A DNA stretch of 64,000 nucleotides from Azadirachta indica (GCA_022749755.1 CM040442.1:10080457-10144456), one strand, 5' to 3'; counted from the stretch's first letter, positions 23,050 to 35,759 are shown. Made by a program: numbers and translations. The notes: generated from the sequence alone by a model not told the origin.

Positions 23050-24336
23050 ATGGAAGTCAAAATCATTTCTACAAAAACTATCAAGCCATCTTCTCCAACC
23101 CCAGCCCACCTAAGAACCCACAAGTTTTTCCTTCCTGATAATGTCGCTCTTAATGGTTACGCTCCCATTATTCTCTTTTACTTAGCACGAAGCAAAGACG
23201 CCATGAAAATTTCAAGTCATCTCAAAAACTCTTTGTCCAAAATATTAACCTATTACTACCCTTTCGCTGGACAAGTTAAAGATGGAGTCTCAACTAACTG
23301 TAACGATTATGGTGCAATCTTTATCGAAACTCAGGTAGTTGCTTGCGAGATGTCTAAGCTTCTTCAGAAAAGAGACAACAATCTGTTTAAGCAACTAGTG
23401 CCATTAAAAGGTAATATGCAAGAACTTCCAACTACTTATAATACAAACCTAGTCGTCCAGGTCAATTACTTTGGTTGCGGTGGGATTGCAATATCTATTT
23501 GCGTTAATCATATTATTGTCGATGGAACAACTGCAGCTTACTTTATCAAAAACTGGGCAGAAATTGCACGTGGGGCCAATGATATAAAGAATGTGGTTGT
23601 CGATTATTCCTCCATCTATCCTCCTTGTGATGCCTATGCATCAATGAGAAGTCTTTATGAACAAAATCATTATCATTACAATCCAACTGAAATTATGGGA
23701 AAATATTTTATGTTTGATGGTGAAAAGATAGCTGCTCTAAGAGAAAAAATTGGCAGTGGGTCATATTTAGATCATCCAACACGTTTTGAGGCTATAGCTG
23801 CACTTATTTCAGGCACGCTGATAAGGAATGCAGATAAGGAAGCACATGAATTTACTATTAAACAATTGGCAGCAGTAATTTCTATCAATCTGCGAAATAT
23901 AGTGAATCCACCATTACCACCTCAGTGTCTTGGAAATTTGGTGACAACGGCAATTGCAAAATTGCCGATGGACGAAGAAATTGACTACAATTATTTAGCA
24001 GCAGAAATTCACAAATCTGTCAAGAATGTGGTTGATCAATATAAGAGGAACATGCATGTTAATGGTCTAGTTACAGGACTTGCAAATAGTACGGTGATTC
24101 ATTTTTCTGATATTTCTAGAATGCCATTTTACGAAGCCGATTTTGGGTGGGGAAAGCCCACATTGCTATCCTTTGTTTCCTTAAATCATAAGGTTGCATG
24201 CCTTATGCCCACCAGTGATGGTGTAGGAGTTGAAGCATTCATTACATTACCTGAGGAAGAAATGGCTAAATTTGAACAAGATCCTGAATTTCTTGCTTAC
24301 ACAAAACCGTTTGTGTCGGAAAGGGCTAAACTATAA
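23050..24336 (+). CDS. BAHD acyltransferase, vinorine-synthase-like
   Basis: Single-exon protein of 428 residues, within the usual 420-460 of BAHD enzymes. These are soluble cytosolic enzymes that move an acyl group from acyl-CoA to an alcohol or amine of a secondary metabolite. The catalytic HXXXD motif is HIIVD at residues 154-158 (His154 the general base), and the DFGWG structural motif is intact at 364-368. The N-terminal pattern (MEVKIISTKTIKPSSPTP) and length resemble the vinorine synthase-like group; the substrate cannot be read from sequence. The ATG at 23050 is chosen because the protein aligns from the first residue with this family, and a TATA box lies ~65 bp upstream. A poly(A) signal follows at 24399. 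No frameshift or internal stop is present. A broken sister copy lies 18 kb downstream in the same orientation. Confidence 0.93.
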   Translation: MEVKIISTKTIKPSSPTPAHLRTHKFFLPDNVALNGYAPIILFYLARSKDAMKISSHLKNSLSKILTYYYPFAGQVKDGVSTNCNDYGAIFIETQVVACEMSKLLQKRDNNLFKQLVPLKGNMQELPTTYNTNLVVQVNYFGCGGIAISICVNHIIVDGTTAAYFIKNWAEIARGANDIKNVVVDYSSIYPPCDAYASMRSLYEQNHYHYNPTEIMGKYFMFDGEKIAALREKIGSGSYLDHPTRFEAIAALISGTLIRNADKEAHEFTIKQLAAVISINLRNIVNPPLPPQCLGNLVTTAIAKLPMDEEIDYNYLAAEIHKSVKNVVDQYKRNMHVNGLVTGLANSTVIHFSDISRMPFYEADFGWGKPTLLSFVSLNHKVACLMPTSDGVGVEAFITLPEEEMAKFEQDPEFLAYTKPFVSERAKL

Positions 24337-24398
24337 AAAATAAGTATTTTGTGATAGTTTTACTTGGATATGCCACGTCTTGAGATTAGGAAGTTTTG

Positions 24399-24404
24399 AA
24401 TAAA
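24399..24404 (+). terminator. Probable poly(A) signal of the BAHD gene
   Basis: AATAAA 63 bp after the stop codon, inside a stretch conserved downstream of the broken copy (TTCAATAAAGGATGT near 42180). Confidence 0.5.
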
Positions 24405-24827
24405 GAATGTAAATAAATTTCTCTACGTAAAAATATTGTTGTCCTTGTTTTCTGAGTGCTCTCAAACCCTCAAAATTTTTATTTACTTGTGTAAGTTTTC
24501 TATCTATTTCAAGGTGAGGTCTTTTACGTCCTCCCCTTTTTTGTAGTTTTGTTATTTCTCTTCAATAAATGCCTTTGTCTTGTAATGCATTATTTCTTAG
24601 AGAAAAGAAATTATAAAGACTAATTTTTAAAAAATTTTACCAAAGTGTTATTGACCATTAGTTCAATGGTATAATTATAATAGAGTAGACAGAAAAGAAA
24701 GAAATTGTGGAAAGAATTTAACAAGAGGAACAAAAATCGAGAGAGACAGACCTTGAATTGCTTACTTAGATCAGTTGTGTAAAAAAAAAGCTAAATTATA
24801 AAAATGGAAGTACTTCTTAATTACAAT

Positions 24828-25345
24828 GGGTTTGTTTGGTGAGATACGCTACCTCCTACTATCAATAAGTTTTTAGAAGAAATAGACATGAATGAATAAA
24901 AATTCATTCATATTATTTTCTCCTAATAGCTATCATTGCATAAAAAGATTGCATAAAAACATGACATTTCTTTTTTAACCTTTATCTTAATATTTATTAA
25001 AAATTTTATCTCAATGTAATTAAATTATTTTTGTCACGAGATCTTTTGAAAGAAAGAGCATTTTTGTAGTGCTGAATAAATTAAATATTTTATTTATTAA
25101 TAATACTTTTAGTTTATTACTTAGCATTTATATATATTAACAACTTAATATAACATTTTTAGAATTTTTAGAATAAATATGTCAACATATCAATTTAAGA
25201 TTATTTATTTTTATAAAAACAAACAACTTAACATTTATATTGAAAAGTATAAGATAAAAAAATAGACGTAATAATTAGATTTAGATTTTAGTAAAATTAA
25301 AATTTTAGTCATGATCATCTTTCAAAAAGAAAAAAACCAAACACT
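24828..25345. mobile_element. MITE-like insertion downstream of the BAHD gene
   Basis: This ~518-bp AT-rich segment lies inside the extra sequence that copy 1 of the duplication has and copy 2 lacks. Its ends are roughly inverted (GGGTTTGTTTGGTG on the left, ACCAAACACT on the right). There is no coding potential. The exact ends and a target-site duplication are not clear. Confidence 0.35.
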
Positions 25346-26219
25346 AGTCTCCCCTTGATTTGTAGTTTAGTTTCTTTTTCTTCAATAAAATTTTCATTTT
25401 GCAAAAGTTTATCAACATGCACTAAAAATATTTATCAATCGTTTTTTTAATCTTAAATTATAAAGTAAATTGTTTTTAATTTACTAATAGCAATCATAAG
25501 TAGACCTCATTGTTATTGTTCTAATAGCATTTTTCACATACAAAATTAAATTGTATACTATTGTTTCCTGTAGTGCAACAATAATTCTTATGCCCGACGC
25601 TCAGTAAACCGTTTTTCACAGTAACACATGATTCAAGTGCTGAACAAGTCCCTTTAAAAGTTTGACATTAAATCTTTTAACTTATAACTTATTTTAAAAC
25701 GATGAACAATTTAAAAATACATAGAAGAGAAGAGGATTTATAGGTCCTTAAAGTAATTGATTTATTAGAATTGTTAGTCCTAATGATTTCAAAATCCCCA
25801 TTAAAATTCTAATTTATTATAAAACGATAATTATACCATTTTACAATAATAATTATTTAGCAAAAATAACTACTAAATTTTTAAAATTTAGTAAAATAAA
25901 ATATATTTAGGTAAAACATATGAACAAGATAAATGAAAATATTATTTTATAGCACATTGATTAATATACGTTGTAATTTTATTTTTTATTTTGGCTAGAT
26001 ATAAAAGTATTTAATTTATTTAGTAAAATAAATAAATTTATTGATTTATATTTATTAGTAAATTAATATTTTTGCATTCTTTATTTTATTTTATTTATAA
26101 TACGTAAGTAATATTGATTTTATAAATATATTATAAAAAGAATACACTTGAACTTTTTGTTATAATATATAATCTAATATATATATGCTTTTTTATTTAA
26201 TGAATATGTCCGAATTAAA

Positions 26220-26570
26220 AGGTAATTATTTGTTGGGCTTGAGCTTTGTTAGAATAAATATTAGCCCATTCTGAAATATGAATTCTTTATCTTTTGTTGT
26301 TGGATCTTCTTTTAAAATATGGATTCGGCCTTTATAATTGAGCTTCATGACATCGGTTATTCATGACTATGGTACAACGGGTCCAACATGAGGTCTGATA
26401 TGAAGTTGGGAATTGGGGTGCAATAGACCCATCAAGATATTGGGGCAATGGGTTCCACATGATATTCTTCCCTTTCTAGATCTTTTCTTAGGTCATGGGC
26501 CTCCATCATGCAATGTAGGTTTGAGATGATGTTGGGTCAACATGCTTCTAGACATATAGTCCAAAGTAAC
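26220..26570. other. GC-richer non-coding island, probable repeat remnant
   Basis: A locally GC-richer block in very AT-rich surroundings, rich in GGGTC/GGGCC words, with no open frame or recognised terminus. 26570-27000 holds no gene. Confidence 0.25.
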
Positions 26571-26999
26571 CCAATTATTTAATTATTAATTAAAATTAAT
26601 AATATATAATAAAATAAAAAAAAAATTATAAATTAATATTTTATAGTACAATCATACACCAAACATAGTTCAATATTAAATTTTATTATTTTGTTAATTT
26701 TATTATTTATTTTTAATTCTATGAACTATTTATTTATTTGTCAATTTAATGATTTATTATTTATTATTTTGTTAATTTAATAATATAAATGGATTTTTAT
26801 TGTGTGTTGTGGGGCTTAATTATTTTTTATCCCTGAAATTTAAAATTTGCTGTTATTTAGGCTAACAGATAGACTTAGCAAGTAAATATTTAAACCTTAG
26901 GGAGTAATGGTATATTTACAAAATCCTTAGGAGTTCACTGGGAATTTATCCAATTGAAAAAAAAATAATGAATGAGAGGGAGAGAGAAATTGCTTGCGC

Positions 27000-27755
27000 T
27001 TGGAGTTTCAAGGTTTTAACATATTTAATACCATCCTCTAGTGTAGAAGTTCAATCTACTCCAAATTGTAAGAAAATTTAATTATTAGTTTTATCTGGAG
27101 ATTCATTTGAGCATTAATACTGAGAAGAACTTACATGATCAATTATTAACAAGTATGGGCTAATTGCCAATCCAAAAGTTGAATAAGAGTTTATAGAATT
27201 TTAATAAATTTGATAAATATTAAAAAATGTATCTTATATTATGATCTTGTTATAATTGAGAATTAGTTCTTATAAAGTTTTTAACTTCTCCTTAATTTAT
27301 TTTTTTCGTTTCTGTTAAAAAAATTATAAAAAACTAATTAGTATATTATAAAGCGAAAGAGTATTTAAAACATACTCGATAATATTAAGATATTTAATTC
27401 GTTTTTAATAACAGATATCATCTTCTCAGATATAATATATTTAAAATTTTTATCGTCTTTCAAATTCATCGTTTTCTTCTCATTATTTAAAATATTTATT
27501 TTTATCCTATAATCAAATTGATATATAATAAGTCAAACCCATGGATCAAAAACAATACGGAAACGCTAACACTAAGCCATTAGAGAGCAAAATTCAGGAA
27601 AAGAGTGACAAAAACTCAAAATGGAAAAAGAATAAAGTTCATGTATTAGCACAAATCATCTCTCCTCCGGTTCACAAGAAAGATATAACTTTGAACCGAA
27701 ATTGCTAGCATCAGCCTACCCTGATGGTCCAAGAACCAAGAACCAACTAATTTCA
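27000..27755. repeat. Direct repeat A, copy 1
   Basis: Matches 34070-34640 in the same orientation, most clearly around CACTAAGCCATTAGAG, GAGTGACAAAAACTCAAAA and AATTGCTAGCATCAGCCT. Non-coding. Confidence 0.65.
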
Positions 27756-27960
27756 GTACATTACGTAGTACTTAATATATAATTGTACAGAGTTCATTTT
27801 GACTTTGCTGTTGCTGAGGACTGTGACTTGTGGTAACGACTGCTGCATGTGCAAGAAATACTTCCAGTTGATATCGGAATTTGTATAATATTCATATGTT
27901 TAATTATATTTTTTTTATCTTCTGCTATTTGGCAATAAAGATATGAAAATAATTCTTTTG

Positions 27961-28094
27961 CTCAAGAAAAATATTTGAGCTGCTATTCTATATTTTTTTA
28001 CGCAAAAAATTATTTGAGTTAGTATTTTATATTCTTTTACTAAGGAAAAATATTTAAAGTAGTATCCTATATTCTTTTACTTAAGAAAAATAAC
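27961..28094. repeat. 40-bp minisatellite, short array
   Basis: About three units of ~40 bp. Each pairs GCTCAAG...TTGAGC as a small inverted repeat around an A-rich core and continues with TATTCTATATTCTTTT. The same unit is expanded at 31576-31925. Confidence 0.7.
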
Positions 28095-28158
28095 TTAAAA
28101 TTTCAAGTTTTTAATAACGAACTAATGACTCGTTCCTACTAGAAACCATGAGGTTAGA

Positions 28159-30240
28159 TATTGTGAAAAAAAATATACTAATATGAAAAATCAATAATTG
28201 AATAATTGAGTAGTAGTGGGTAACCAAAACTTCAAGAAAAAGGATATTATCAAACTTCACTCCTCACTATTACCGGTTGAAAAAATATAATTTTTTAATT
28301 AAAAATAAAGTACTCGAAAAAAATAATAACGATAACTTTTTTAATTTTCTAATTCTAGTTATGCTTTTTAAATTATTTTTACTATGCTTGTCAGATTATT
28401 TTTTACTAAGCTTCTCGAATTATTTTTCATCGGAAAACCACACCTCTAATTGCCTTTCTTTTGTAGGCATATGGAACAAAAAAGAAAAATTGCCTTTCTT
28501 TTGTAGACATTTGTGAGAAGTGATATAAAAAGTAACCAAAAATATTGTCAGTTGTGTTTTTGACAAGAAGATGGTTTGAAAGTCGTGAACAGTGAAAAAA
28601 AGAAATATGGCGTCCCAGAAGTTACAGTGAGGCATGAGATAATTAAGATGGTGAAAAAAAATGAGAAATTACAGTGTTGTAGAAAGAGGCAGGAGAAATT
28701 ACGGTGGTGTAAAAGAAAGAGGTCTGTGTTAAAAGAAGGCGGTTGAATGTCTATTACTCTTGTTTTTTTAATTAATATTTTATTATTTTTTTTATATTTT
28801 TATATATTTTATTATTTTTTTAATTTTTAATTTTTTTATTAATTTTATGTTTTAGTTTAATTAATTTATAAAAGATAAAATTAAAAATATTAAAAATATT
28901 AAAAAATAAAATCAGAATTAAGAGGATAATGAGATGTTATAAAAATTATAAAAAAATAATGAGACATAAAAAATAGAGGGAAAATAGATATTCTGCCAAA
29001 CAGGCTGAGGAACACAATTACGGTTTTCGGCAAAAATGCAAACTGGAATAAAATTGCTCCCAGGAGTGAACAGCCACCAGCCACCAGCCACTTGCCACCG
29101 CCGATCACCACCACCAGCCAACGTAGAATGAAGTCAGCCAACTTAGATTGGTACGGTTAATGCGCACCAGCCATCAGCATGCTCCAAGCATCTCCAAAAT
29201 CGGCCAAAACGCCGATCAACACTGTGCAGCTTCACCAGTTTCTATCCTAATACGACAGTAATCGACGCCATCATTAAGCTCTGATCGCCGACCTCTCTTA
29301 TTTATCAATCACCGCTGCTGCCTTTCACTAAATCCATGACCCAAGATTAATACCCACAGAATTGGTATTATTTTCTTAGTCCTGAGTTAAGGAAGATGGC
29401 TGTTGACGGATGGAAATCCTTGATGTCGTAATTGCATTAGTAATTCAGCTTGCTGAATTGTTATTATATTGATACTACTGTGCACTTTCAGTTTAGATTT
29501 TGTGGTTTACTACTATTATGCAAAGGACTTGCCAGTAAAAGAAAGCCTTACAGGTGTTCACAAAGAATGTAATCTTGAAGATGTTTGACGGAATGTCTAG
29601 TAGAAAATTTTGAGACACTCGGTGAGATAATGAAGCCGCTCTAAAGATGCTTCAATCTCATTTCTAAATTGTTTTGGTTACCAGGAAGAAAATGGAAGAA
29701 AATCCATGTTCCAAGGCAGATTTGCTCTGGCTATATGGAGAGATTAATCCGGGCGAAGAAAGTTGAAGATTGCTAAAGAAATGTGTAAAGCATTGCAATG
29801 CTGTAATGCTATCAAATGTGCCAGCAATGTAATGGAATATGTTGGTTTATTTTACTTTAGCTAGTTGAGTGAGCTACCATTGAGAGAGAAAACCAGAAAG
29901 AAAGAAAAAAAAAAAAATAATAGTAGAGGGGGAAAAAGCCAAAGAAGAAAAGGATGATTTATTTCTTTTTCAAGGCTTGGAAAATATTCTCCAGATGAAG
30001 ATTTCAATCCAGATTCACCGAAGATTTAATTACAAAAAGAATTGCTTCCTGCTGCACATAAATCAGGGAACTTTAGTTGCTCATATATTTAATTTGTTTA
30101 TTTTTTTCTCTTGGATTTATTCAGTTCAGATTTCAAGGAGGTTTATAAACATAGCTAAATGCTTACTTTGCTTCTGTGATTGTTTTTAGGGAATAAAATT
30201 CTTGTGGTTGGAAATGTCAACTGAAATGCAAAAAGAAATG
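28159..30240 (+). mobile_element. TGTTGTGG repeat element, copy 1 (one arm of a large inverted repeat)
   Basis: About 2 kb matching the reverse complement of 36425-38572. The start corresponds to TGTTGTGG of the other copies (TATTGTGA here). Shared landmarks are CCTCACTATTA, GCATATGGAACAA, AGGAACACAATTACGGTTTT, the CACCAGCCA-rich stretch near 29080, CCATGACCCAAGATTAATA and GCTGCACATAAATCAGGGA. Open frames across it (28277-30189) are short, lie on both strands and are not conserved as proteins. The TG start suggests an LTR-type element, but no LTR pair, primer site or polymerase is visible. Confidence 0.65.
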
Positions 30241-30379
30241 ATTCCAGTTCCTTAATCAACTACGGAATGATGAAATATCTTCCAAACATGGGAATTTCCA
30301 CTTTGAGCAAGGGTTCTCAGATTTTTCTTAACTTTGGGCATTTCATTAGAAGTGATAGAGAGGTGTTTTTGCTGGAGCT

Positions 30380-30809
30380 CCAAGCAAAGTAGGAGTCATA
30401 TTTAAGGCGCTCACCAGTGGTGTTCTTCACTTGCATGAACGGGCATTCGCCGCTCGGGTTTTTGCCTGCTGAAAGTGTAAAACTTGTAGCTATAGCAAAG
30501 TTGCAAGAATCTATTAAATACTCACAGAATATGGCAGATGCAGCTGGCTTTCTTTTTGCATTACTAGATGCCATAATGGATGGAGTTATCTGCTCTAGAA
30601 AAGCCATAACATGCATACCTCAGTTCTTTGATGCCTCACATTGTGTCCAAGAAGAGGATCAATCATAATCTCCTTCTCCAAAGAAAGCTGTCAGCTCATA
30701 TATAAGCAGAGATGGACTCCCCAATCCTCAGCCTATTGTATTTGATGGCAATGATGCTGCGTGGCAGTTTTTGTCTCTGAAGCATGCAAAGATTTCATTT
30801 GCAAAATAA
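30380..30809 (+). pseudogene. Unrecognised protein-like segment
   Basis: One frame reads like protein rather than noise: after an ATG at 30417 come LVAIAKLQESIKYSQNMADA and LLDAIMDGVICSRKAITCIP up to a stop at 30666-30668. The same frame continues with SSYISRDGLPNPQPIVFDGN and AWQFLSLKHAKISFAK until 30809. A neighbouring frame upstream also looks protein-like (SKVGVIFKALTSGVLHLHE). This suggests a decayed coding fragment with an internal stop and a frameshift, possibly captured by the surrounding repeat. I do not recognise the family. 30810-31550 is non-coding or decayed in the same way. Confidence 0.3.
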
Positions 30810-31575
30810 TAAAAGTTGGTATCAATTCTGCAAGGCAAAGCAGAAACATATGGAATTCAACCACAAAAATTCAGTGGCAAACACCTATGGAAATCAAGTG
30901 GTGCTACCTCTGTAAATGAAAATGGCAACAGCAGCAGCAGAGCTCTAAGGCTAATGTTGAATCTTTAATGCTTTAGACTTTTACAATGGAAGTCTCTTCT
31001 CTTAGTGGTGCTGCTACAACTCCCGGCTTTGACAGATCTTCCATTGCTCATAAACCAGCTTTTCTTTAAAGCCTTCCAGCGGCTGGTAGACATAACTACC
31101 AGCTTATAGCAGCTACCCAAGCAACACAGCTGAAATAAGAGTTGCCATATTTCTGGAGAAGGCAAAGCTGAAGACAACAGAGTCATTGATAGTGCAACAC
31201 AAACTCTTAATCTCGGTTCTTTGTCTGCCCAGACTCCTGTTTCAATTATACCACTTTTTATAAGCAATGCTAATGCTCTTCGCTACTGAACAGCAAGTGT
31301 AGAAGAGAGTAAAGAATAGCAGCACCGAAAGATTAAACTTCAGAAGCAGCAGCAGTTTGCAGCCACTGCTAGAACTGCAACAATAAGGAAAACCCCACAC
31401 AAGATGGCACCAGACACACGAAGATCCATGGATGCAGGTACACAATCTAGCGCAATCATAATTCACGCAATAACATGTTGAAATAATGCACACATAGAGC
31501 CTGCATGCGTGGAACTTATCGAGAATTGAAATAACATGTTGATCTAACATGAAGATGCAACACTCGAATGAAAAA

Positions 31576-31925
31576 ATAATTGAGCTGACATTCTACTACA
31601 TAGAAAGAATACTTGAGCTAATATTCTATTGTTCAGAAAAAATACTTGAACTGTTTTTTTATATTCTTTTGCTCAGAAAAATAATTGAGCCGGTATTCTA
31701 TATTTTTTTTTTGCTCAACAAAAATAGTTGAGCCAGTATTTTATATTCTTTTATTCAGGAAAAATACTTGAGTTGGTATTCTATATTCTTTTGCTCAAAA
31801 AAATAATTGGATTGGTATTCTATATTTTTTTTTTCAGGAAAAATAACTAGGCTGGTATTTCATATTCTTTTGTTTAGGAAAAATACCCGAGCTAGTATCC
31901 TATATTCTTTTACTCAAGAAAAATA
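31576..31925. repeat. 40-bp minisatellite, expanded array
   Basis: About nine units of ~40 bp of the same type as 27961-28094 (TTGAGCCAGTATTTTATATT / CTTTTGCTCAGGAAAAATA). Each holds the GCTCA...TGAGC inverted repeat. Confidence 0.75.
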
Positions 31926-31991
31926 ACTTAAAACTTCAAGTTTTTAGTAACAAACGAATGATTCGTCGCTACTAGAAACTAGAGGATTAGA

Positions 31992-32090
31992 TGTTGTGGA
32001 GAAAAAAATGCTACCATGAAAATCAATAATTGAATAATTGAGTTGTGGTGAGTAACCAAAACCCCAAAAAAAGGGAATACTAACAAAATT
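31992..32090 (+). repeat. TGTTGTGG element, short terminal copy
   Basis: TGTTGTGGAG followed by ~95 bp that match the first part of 28159-30240 (TCAATAATTGAATAATTGAG, GAGTAACCAAAA); similarity then fades. It may be a solo or truncated end, or part of a direct duplication of the minisatellite plus element start. Confidence 0.5.
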
Positions 32091-34069
32091 ATATTCTTTC
32101 TCGTCGAATGATATCTTGAATATTTTATGAGATAAACGATAATTTAGAATCCCGTAAAGAATTTTATAAATTTGATGTTTTTAATACTTATCTTGAGTAG
32201 TATTTATTTTATTAGATAAGAACAACTTATGGTTTCATCCTATCATTGTAAACTGTATACTTCCAACTTAAAAAAAAAAGGTAATAATAACTTTTTATGA
32301 TTATTTTACTATATTACCCTGTGATAAAGGATTTATTTTCATTCATAAATAAAATTAAAGTTATACTTATTTACATTTATAGTTTATAATAAATATTCCC
32401 ATTTGTCTTAAAATTTTAATGAGTTAATAAGAGTTTAAAATTTTAATTTAAGTTAGATATTTATTAAATATTGACTTATTGACAAAAATTTGAGTTTTTA
32501 TTTCGATACAAATATATCACGGGACTCTTGGAAAAAGAAAAATAAAATAAATCTTCTTGACGAATATCTTAATTCTATTTCAATACATGGTATATTACAT
32601 AATATTTGTTAAATTTATAACTTAGTTTTAGATAACAAATTATGACATAATAAATAAATATATTTTCTATTGATCAAGGAAGAACTGCTCACACTAACAA
32701 ATATTATTATTATTATTCTTCAATTACACTAAATTTATTTAAATAAATCTCAGGTTATATATGAAGGTACGATTTATTCAATCTTGTATTCTTTTAAAAG
32801 CACAAATAATTTTAATACCTTAACTATTCATTTAGGGTACAAATGTGTAGATTTATTTATTTAAACTCCTTTCTCATTAATCCCTTAATATAATTTTAAG
32901 ATTTATCATTGTTGAAAGTATTTCTTTCTTAATGAAACAATGAGAATATTTATTTATTATATAACAAAATGTGTACTTTCACCCACAAATATTCCTATAT
33001 TTTAATCTACTTTTTTGCCATTAATCCCTTATTATCTTCTTAACAATTTCTTACATTTAAGAATAATTTTCTCTAAATGAACCCGAAATAATTATTTTAT
33101 TAGGTACGAAATAGTGTACTTTCACAATGCTAGAAAGACATTTGTTCGTATTCGGGAAAATAACTGAGGCCACCCAAGAGTACAGCCACATGGTCAAAGC
33201 AATATCCATTACATAGAACCTGAGGTAAGGAATTCTTGGCTAGGTGACGCACCCCGTGATCCGGCTCGGTTCATGATCGGGTAATGTATACCATCCAGGT
33301 CAGGTAAAGGAAATAAAAAGCCCGACCGGAAATTCTGGAGATCAACCGCAACTTTCTCTTGCAACTATCCACGATCCCACCTTCCATCATGGATGATTAT
33401 GGTATAAAACATTTTATAAAAAATCTCAATAATATATATATTATGAAAAAACTATTTTTTTCTTTGTTTCTGTCTTTTATAATGTTAATATTATATATAC
33501 ATTTATGACTCAAAAGTCCAACTAAATTTACTATAGAAATTTTAATTCAATGTTTGGTATATATTTTTTTAAAAAATATTATAATAATTAAAAATTTAAT
33601 TAAATTATATATGTACGATAAAATTACATTATTTGTATTTAATTTGTAGTTTTAATATTCTAGTTTTTCTTGTAAATTAAGATTTATTTTTTAATATTTT
33701 CATCTAATGACGAATCTTCCATGTAATGAATAATTGAGAAATTACTATAAAAATTATTTTTTGAGTATCGTAGCTTCATTATAGCTGTCAATTAATATAT
33801 TTTCAAAATTTGTCACATTATCTCATTTTAATAAGTGAATAAAGGTGTATTTTTAATAATTCATGAGATAGTAAAACATGTTCTTTTTGGGGTAATAACA
33901 TCTTAATCTTTAATCTTTTATAAAATAAAAAATTGAGAAATTATCCTGAAAGTTAAGGATGAAGATTGGCTGCCTTAGGAACTAGTATTGGAACAAAAGA
34001 ACATATTATGTTGTAATTAGCTTTATGATGTACATAAGAAGAGAGTGAGGAAGAGCGATTACTTGACAG
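32091..34069. other. AT-rich stretch without a gene
   Basis: No supported coding sequence. A GC-richer island at 33130-33400 (GACGCACCCCGTGATCCGGC) stands out and is probably a retrotransposon LTR piece, but no terminus is visible. Confidence 0.5.
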
Positions 34070-34640
34070 TTACAAGAAAATTACAAGAAAATTCGATCAA
34101 CAGTTTCATCTTCAAATTCATTCAAGCATTAATACGAAAGATCTATATAATCTTGATAAATTATTTATAAGTATGCACCAAGTGCCAATTCAAAAGTTAG
34201 AATAAGAGTATTTTTAATGAACTTGATGAAAAGTGAATAAGGAATATCAAGTTCCTATAAGATTTTCAGTTTCTCCTTAAACTGATCTCTTCGTTTTTGT
34301 TACGAAAATTACATGTAATAAATTAGTATTTTAGATTCCTTGTTATGCTTTATATTCACTATTTGAAATGATTTATCTTTATCGTGCAATCAAATTAATA
34401 CTTAATAAATCAAATACTTCGAAAACAATAAAAAAAAAACACTAAGACACATTAGAATTAGCGAAATTCATGAAAGAGTGAGAAAAACTCAAAAAACTTA
34501 AAGAATAAAATTTAGAAATGTACTAGCACAAACCCTCTATTTGGTCTATTACCCTCCAGTTCACAGGAAAGATTTAACTTTGAACCCAATTGCTAGCATC
34601 AGCCTCTTCTCCTGATGGCCTGAGAACCTCAAAAATGTCT
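34070..34640. repeat. Direct repeat A, copy 2
   Basis: Second copy of 27000-27755, somewhat shorter. The following 34641-35760 contains no supported gene; a 78-codon open frame at 34863 is not convincing. Confidence 0.62.
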
Positions 34641-35759
34641 TGAAAATTACCATTATATTATCCAACAAAGAAAAAGCTCATAAAGATTTTCATTTCGAGA
34701 GGCCTTTAATTGATGCTTTGTGAATAATGAACCAACTGATGGGAACAAGCCAAATATATTATGGCATCTGAAGCACTGGGAATCGACTAGGCAAAGCTAA
34801 AGGTTTTGGTATTTGAATGTTGGGACACTTTAACATCATCCAGGGATTTCTAGTATTCTTGCATGAAAATACACGTGTCAACAGAGGGCCTGAATACCAA
34901 ATACTCGCGTCAATTTCTAAGACAGACTATTTTGAATAGAGTATTGTGTTTTACTAAATGTATGAATATTATTATTTCTAGCAAGTGCCGCAAAATTATC
35001 ATTATTCCTTTTAGTGAAACAAATGTCTTCTATGTTTATTATCACCACTCTTACCTTTTTAATGTAAGAGATAGAATTGACAAAAAATTTTCAGACTAGG
35101 TTTAAATGAATTTATCTGGATCTAGGTTGCACTTCTATAAACTCGAATTGAACCCAAATCTTATCAAGGTTGATAATGATATGCTTTTAATATTAACTAA
35201 AATCAAACTCAAAACATTAATTAATTAAAAGGAACAATTAACATCCATTGATATAACTCTGTTAATTTATATTCCCACAAAAAAAAAATGTTAATTTTGG
35301 ATTTAATATATCAATTTAATTTATAAATATCATTTTTGAATTTTTTTTAAAAACACATCTGGACTAACAAGGCCAATTTATTAAATTAAAAAGAACAGAG
35401 ATAGAAAACCAGTTAAGGGGGAATAAAATGAGCCTTACCTTTTAATAAAACCTCACAACAGGTTGAAGATAAAACGCATTTTTGAATAAATAATTAAATT
35501 TTTATTAATAAATAAATACAATTTTACTAGGATGAATATAATTGTTCTTCAGTGATTACTGATTAGGAACCAGAATGATATAACAAATGTTATTATTAAA
35601 TTTTCAGTGATATTCAAAATTAATTGGATTTCATGTACATTTTACACAAATAATATAATAGTAAAAAATTGAACGACAAAATATTTTATAGATTAGGAAA
35701 AAAATTATATTCTTTCTCATATTATTTTAGAGTAAGACCAATACTTTTAAAGTTCATAA

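Larger units (their letters stand above)
22669..26170. repeat. BAHD segmental duplication, copy 1
   Basis: Sequence upstream of, across and downstream of the BAHD gene matches 40467-43520 in the same orientation. Matching landmarks include GATTCTAAAACTTAAAATTT (5' side), the gene, TAGTCTCCCCTTGAT (25346), ATTTACTAATAG (25480) and TTTTTGTTATAATATATA near the 3' end. Copy 1 carries about 0.9 kb of extra sequence between 24415 and 25347. Confidence 0.8.

Noticed and set aside
24653..24685. tRNA D-arm-like patch (TTAGTTCAATGGTATAA)
   Set aside because: There is no T-arm, anticodon stem or acceptor pairing around it.
28899..29141. 80-codon minus-strand frame resembling a membrane peptide
   Set aside because: Lies inside the inverted-repeat element; the frame is not preserved in the other arm (37850-38000).
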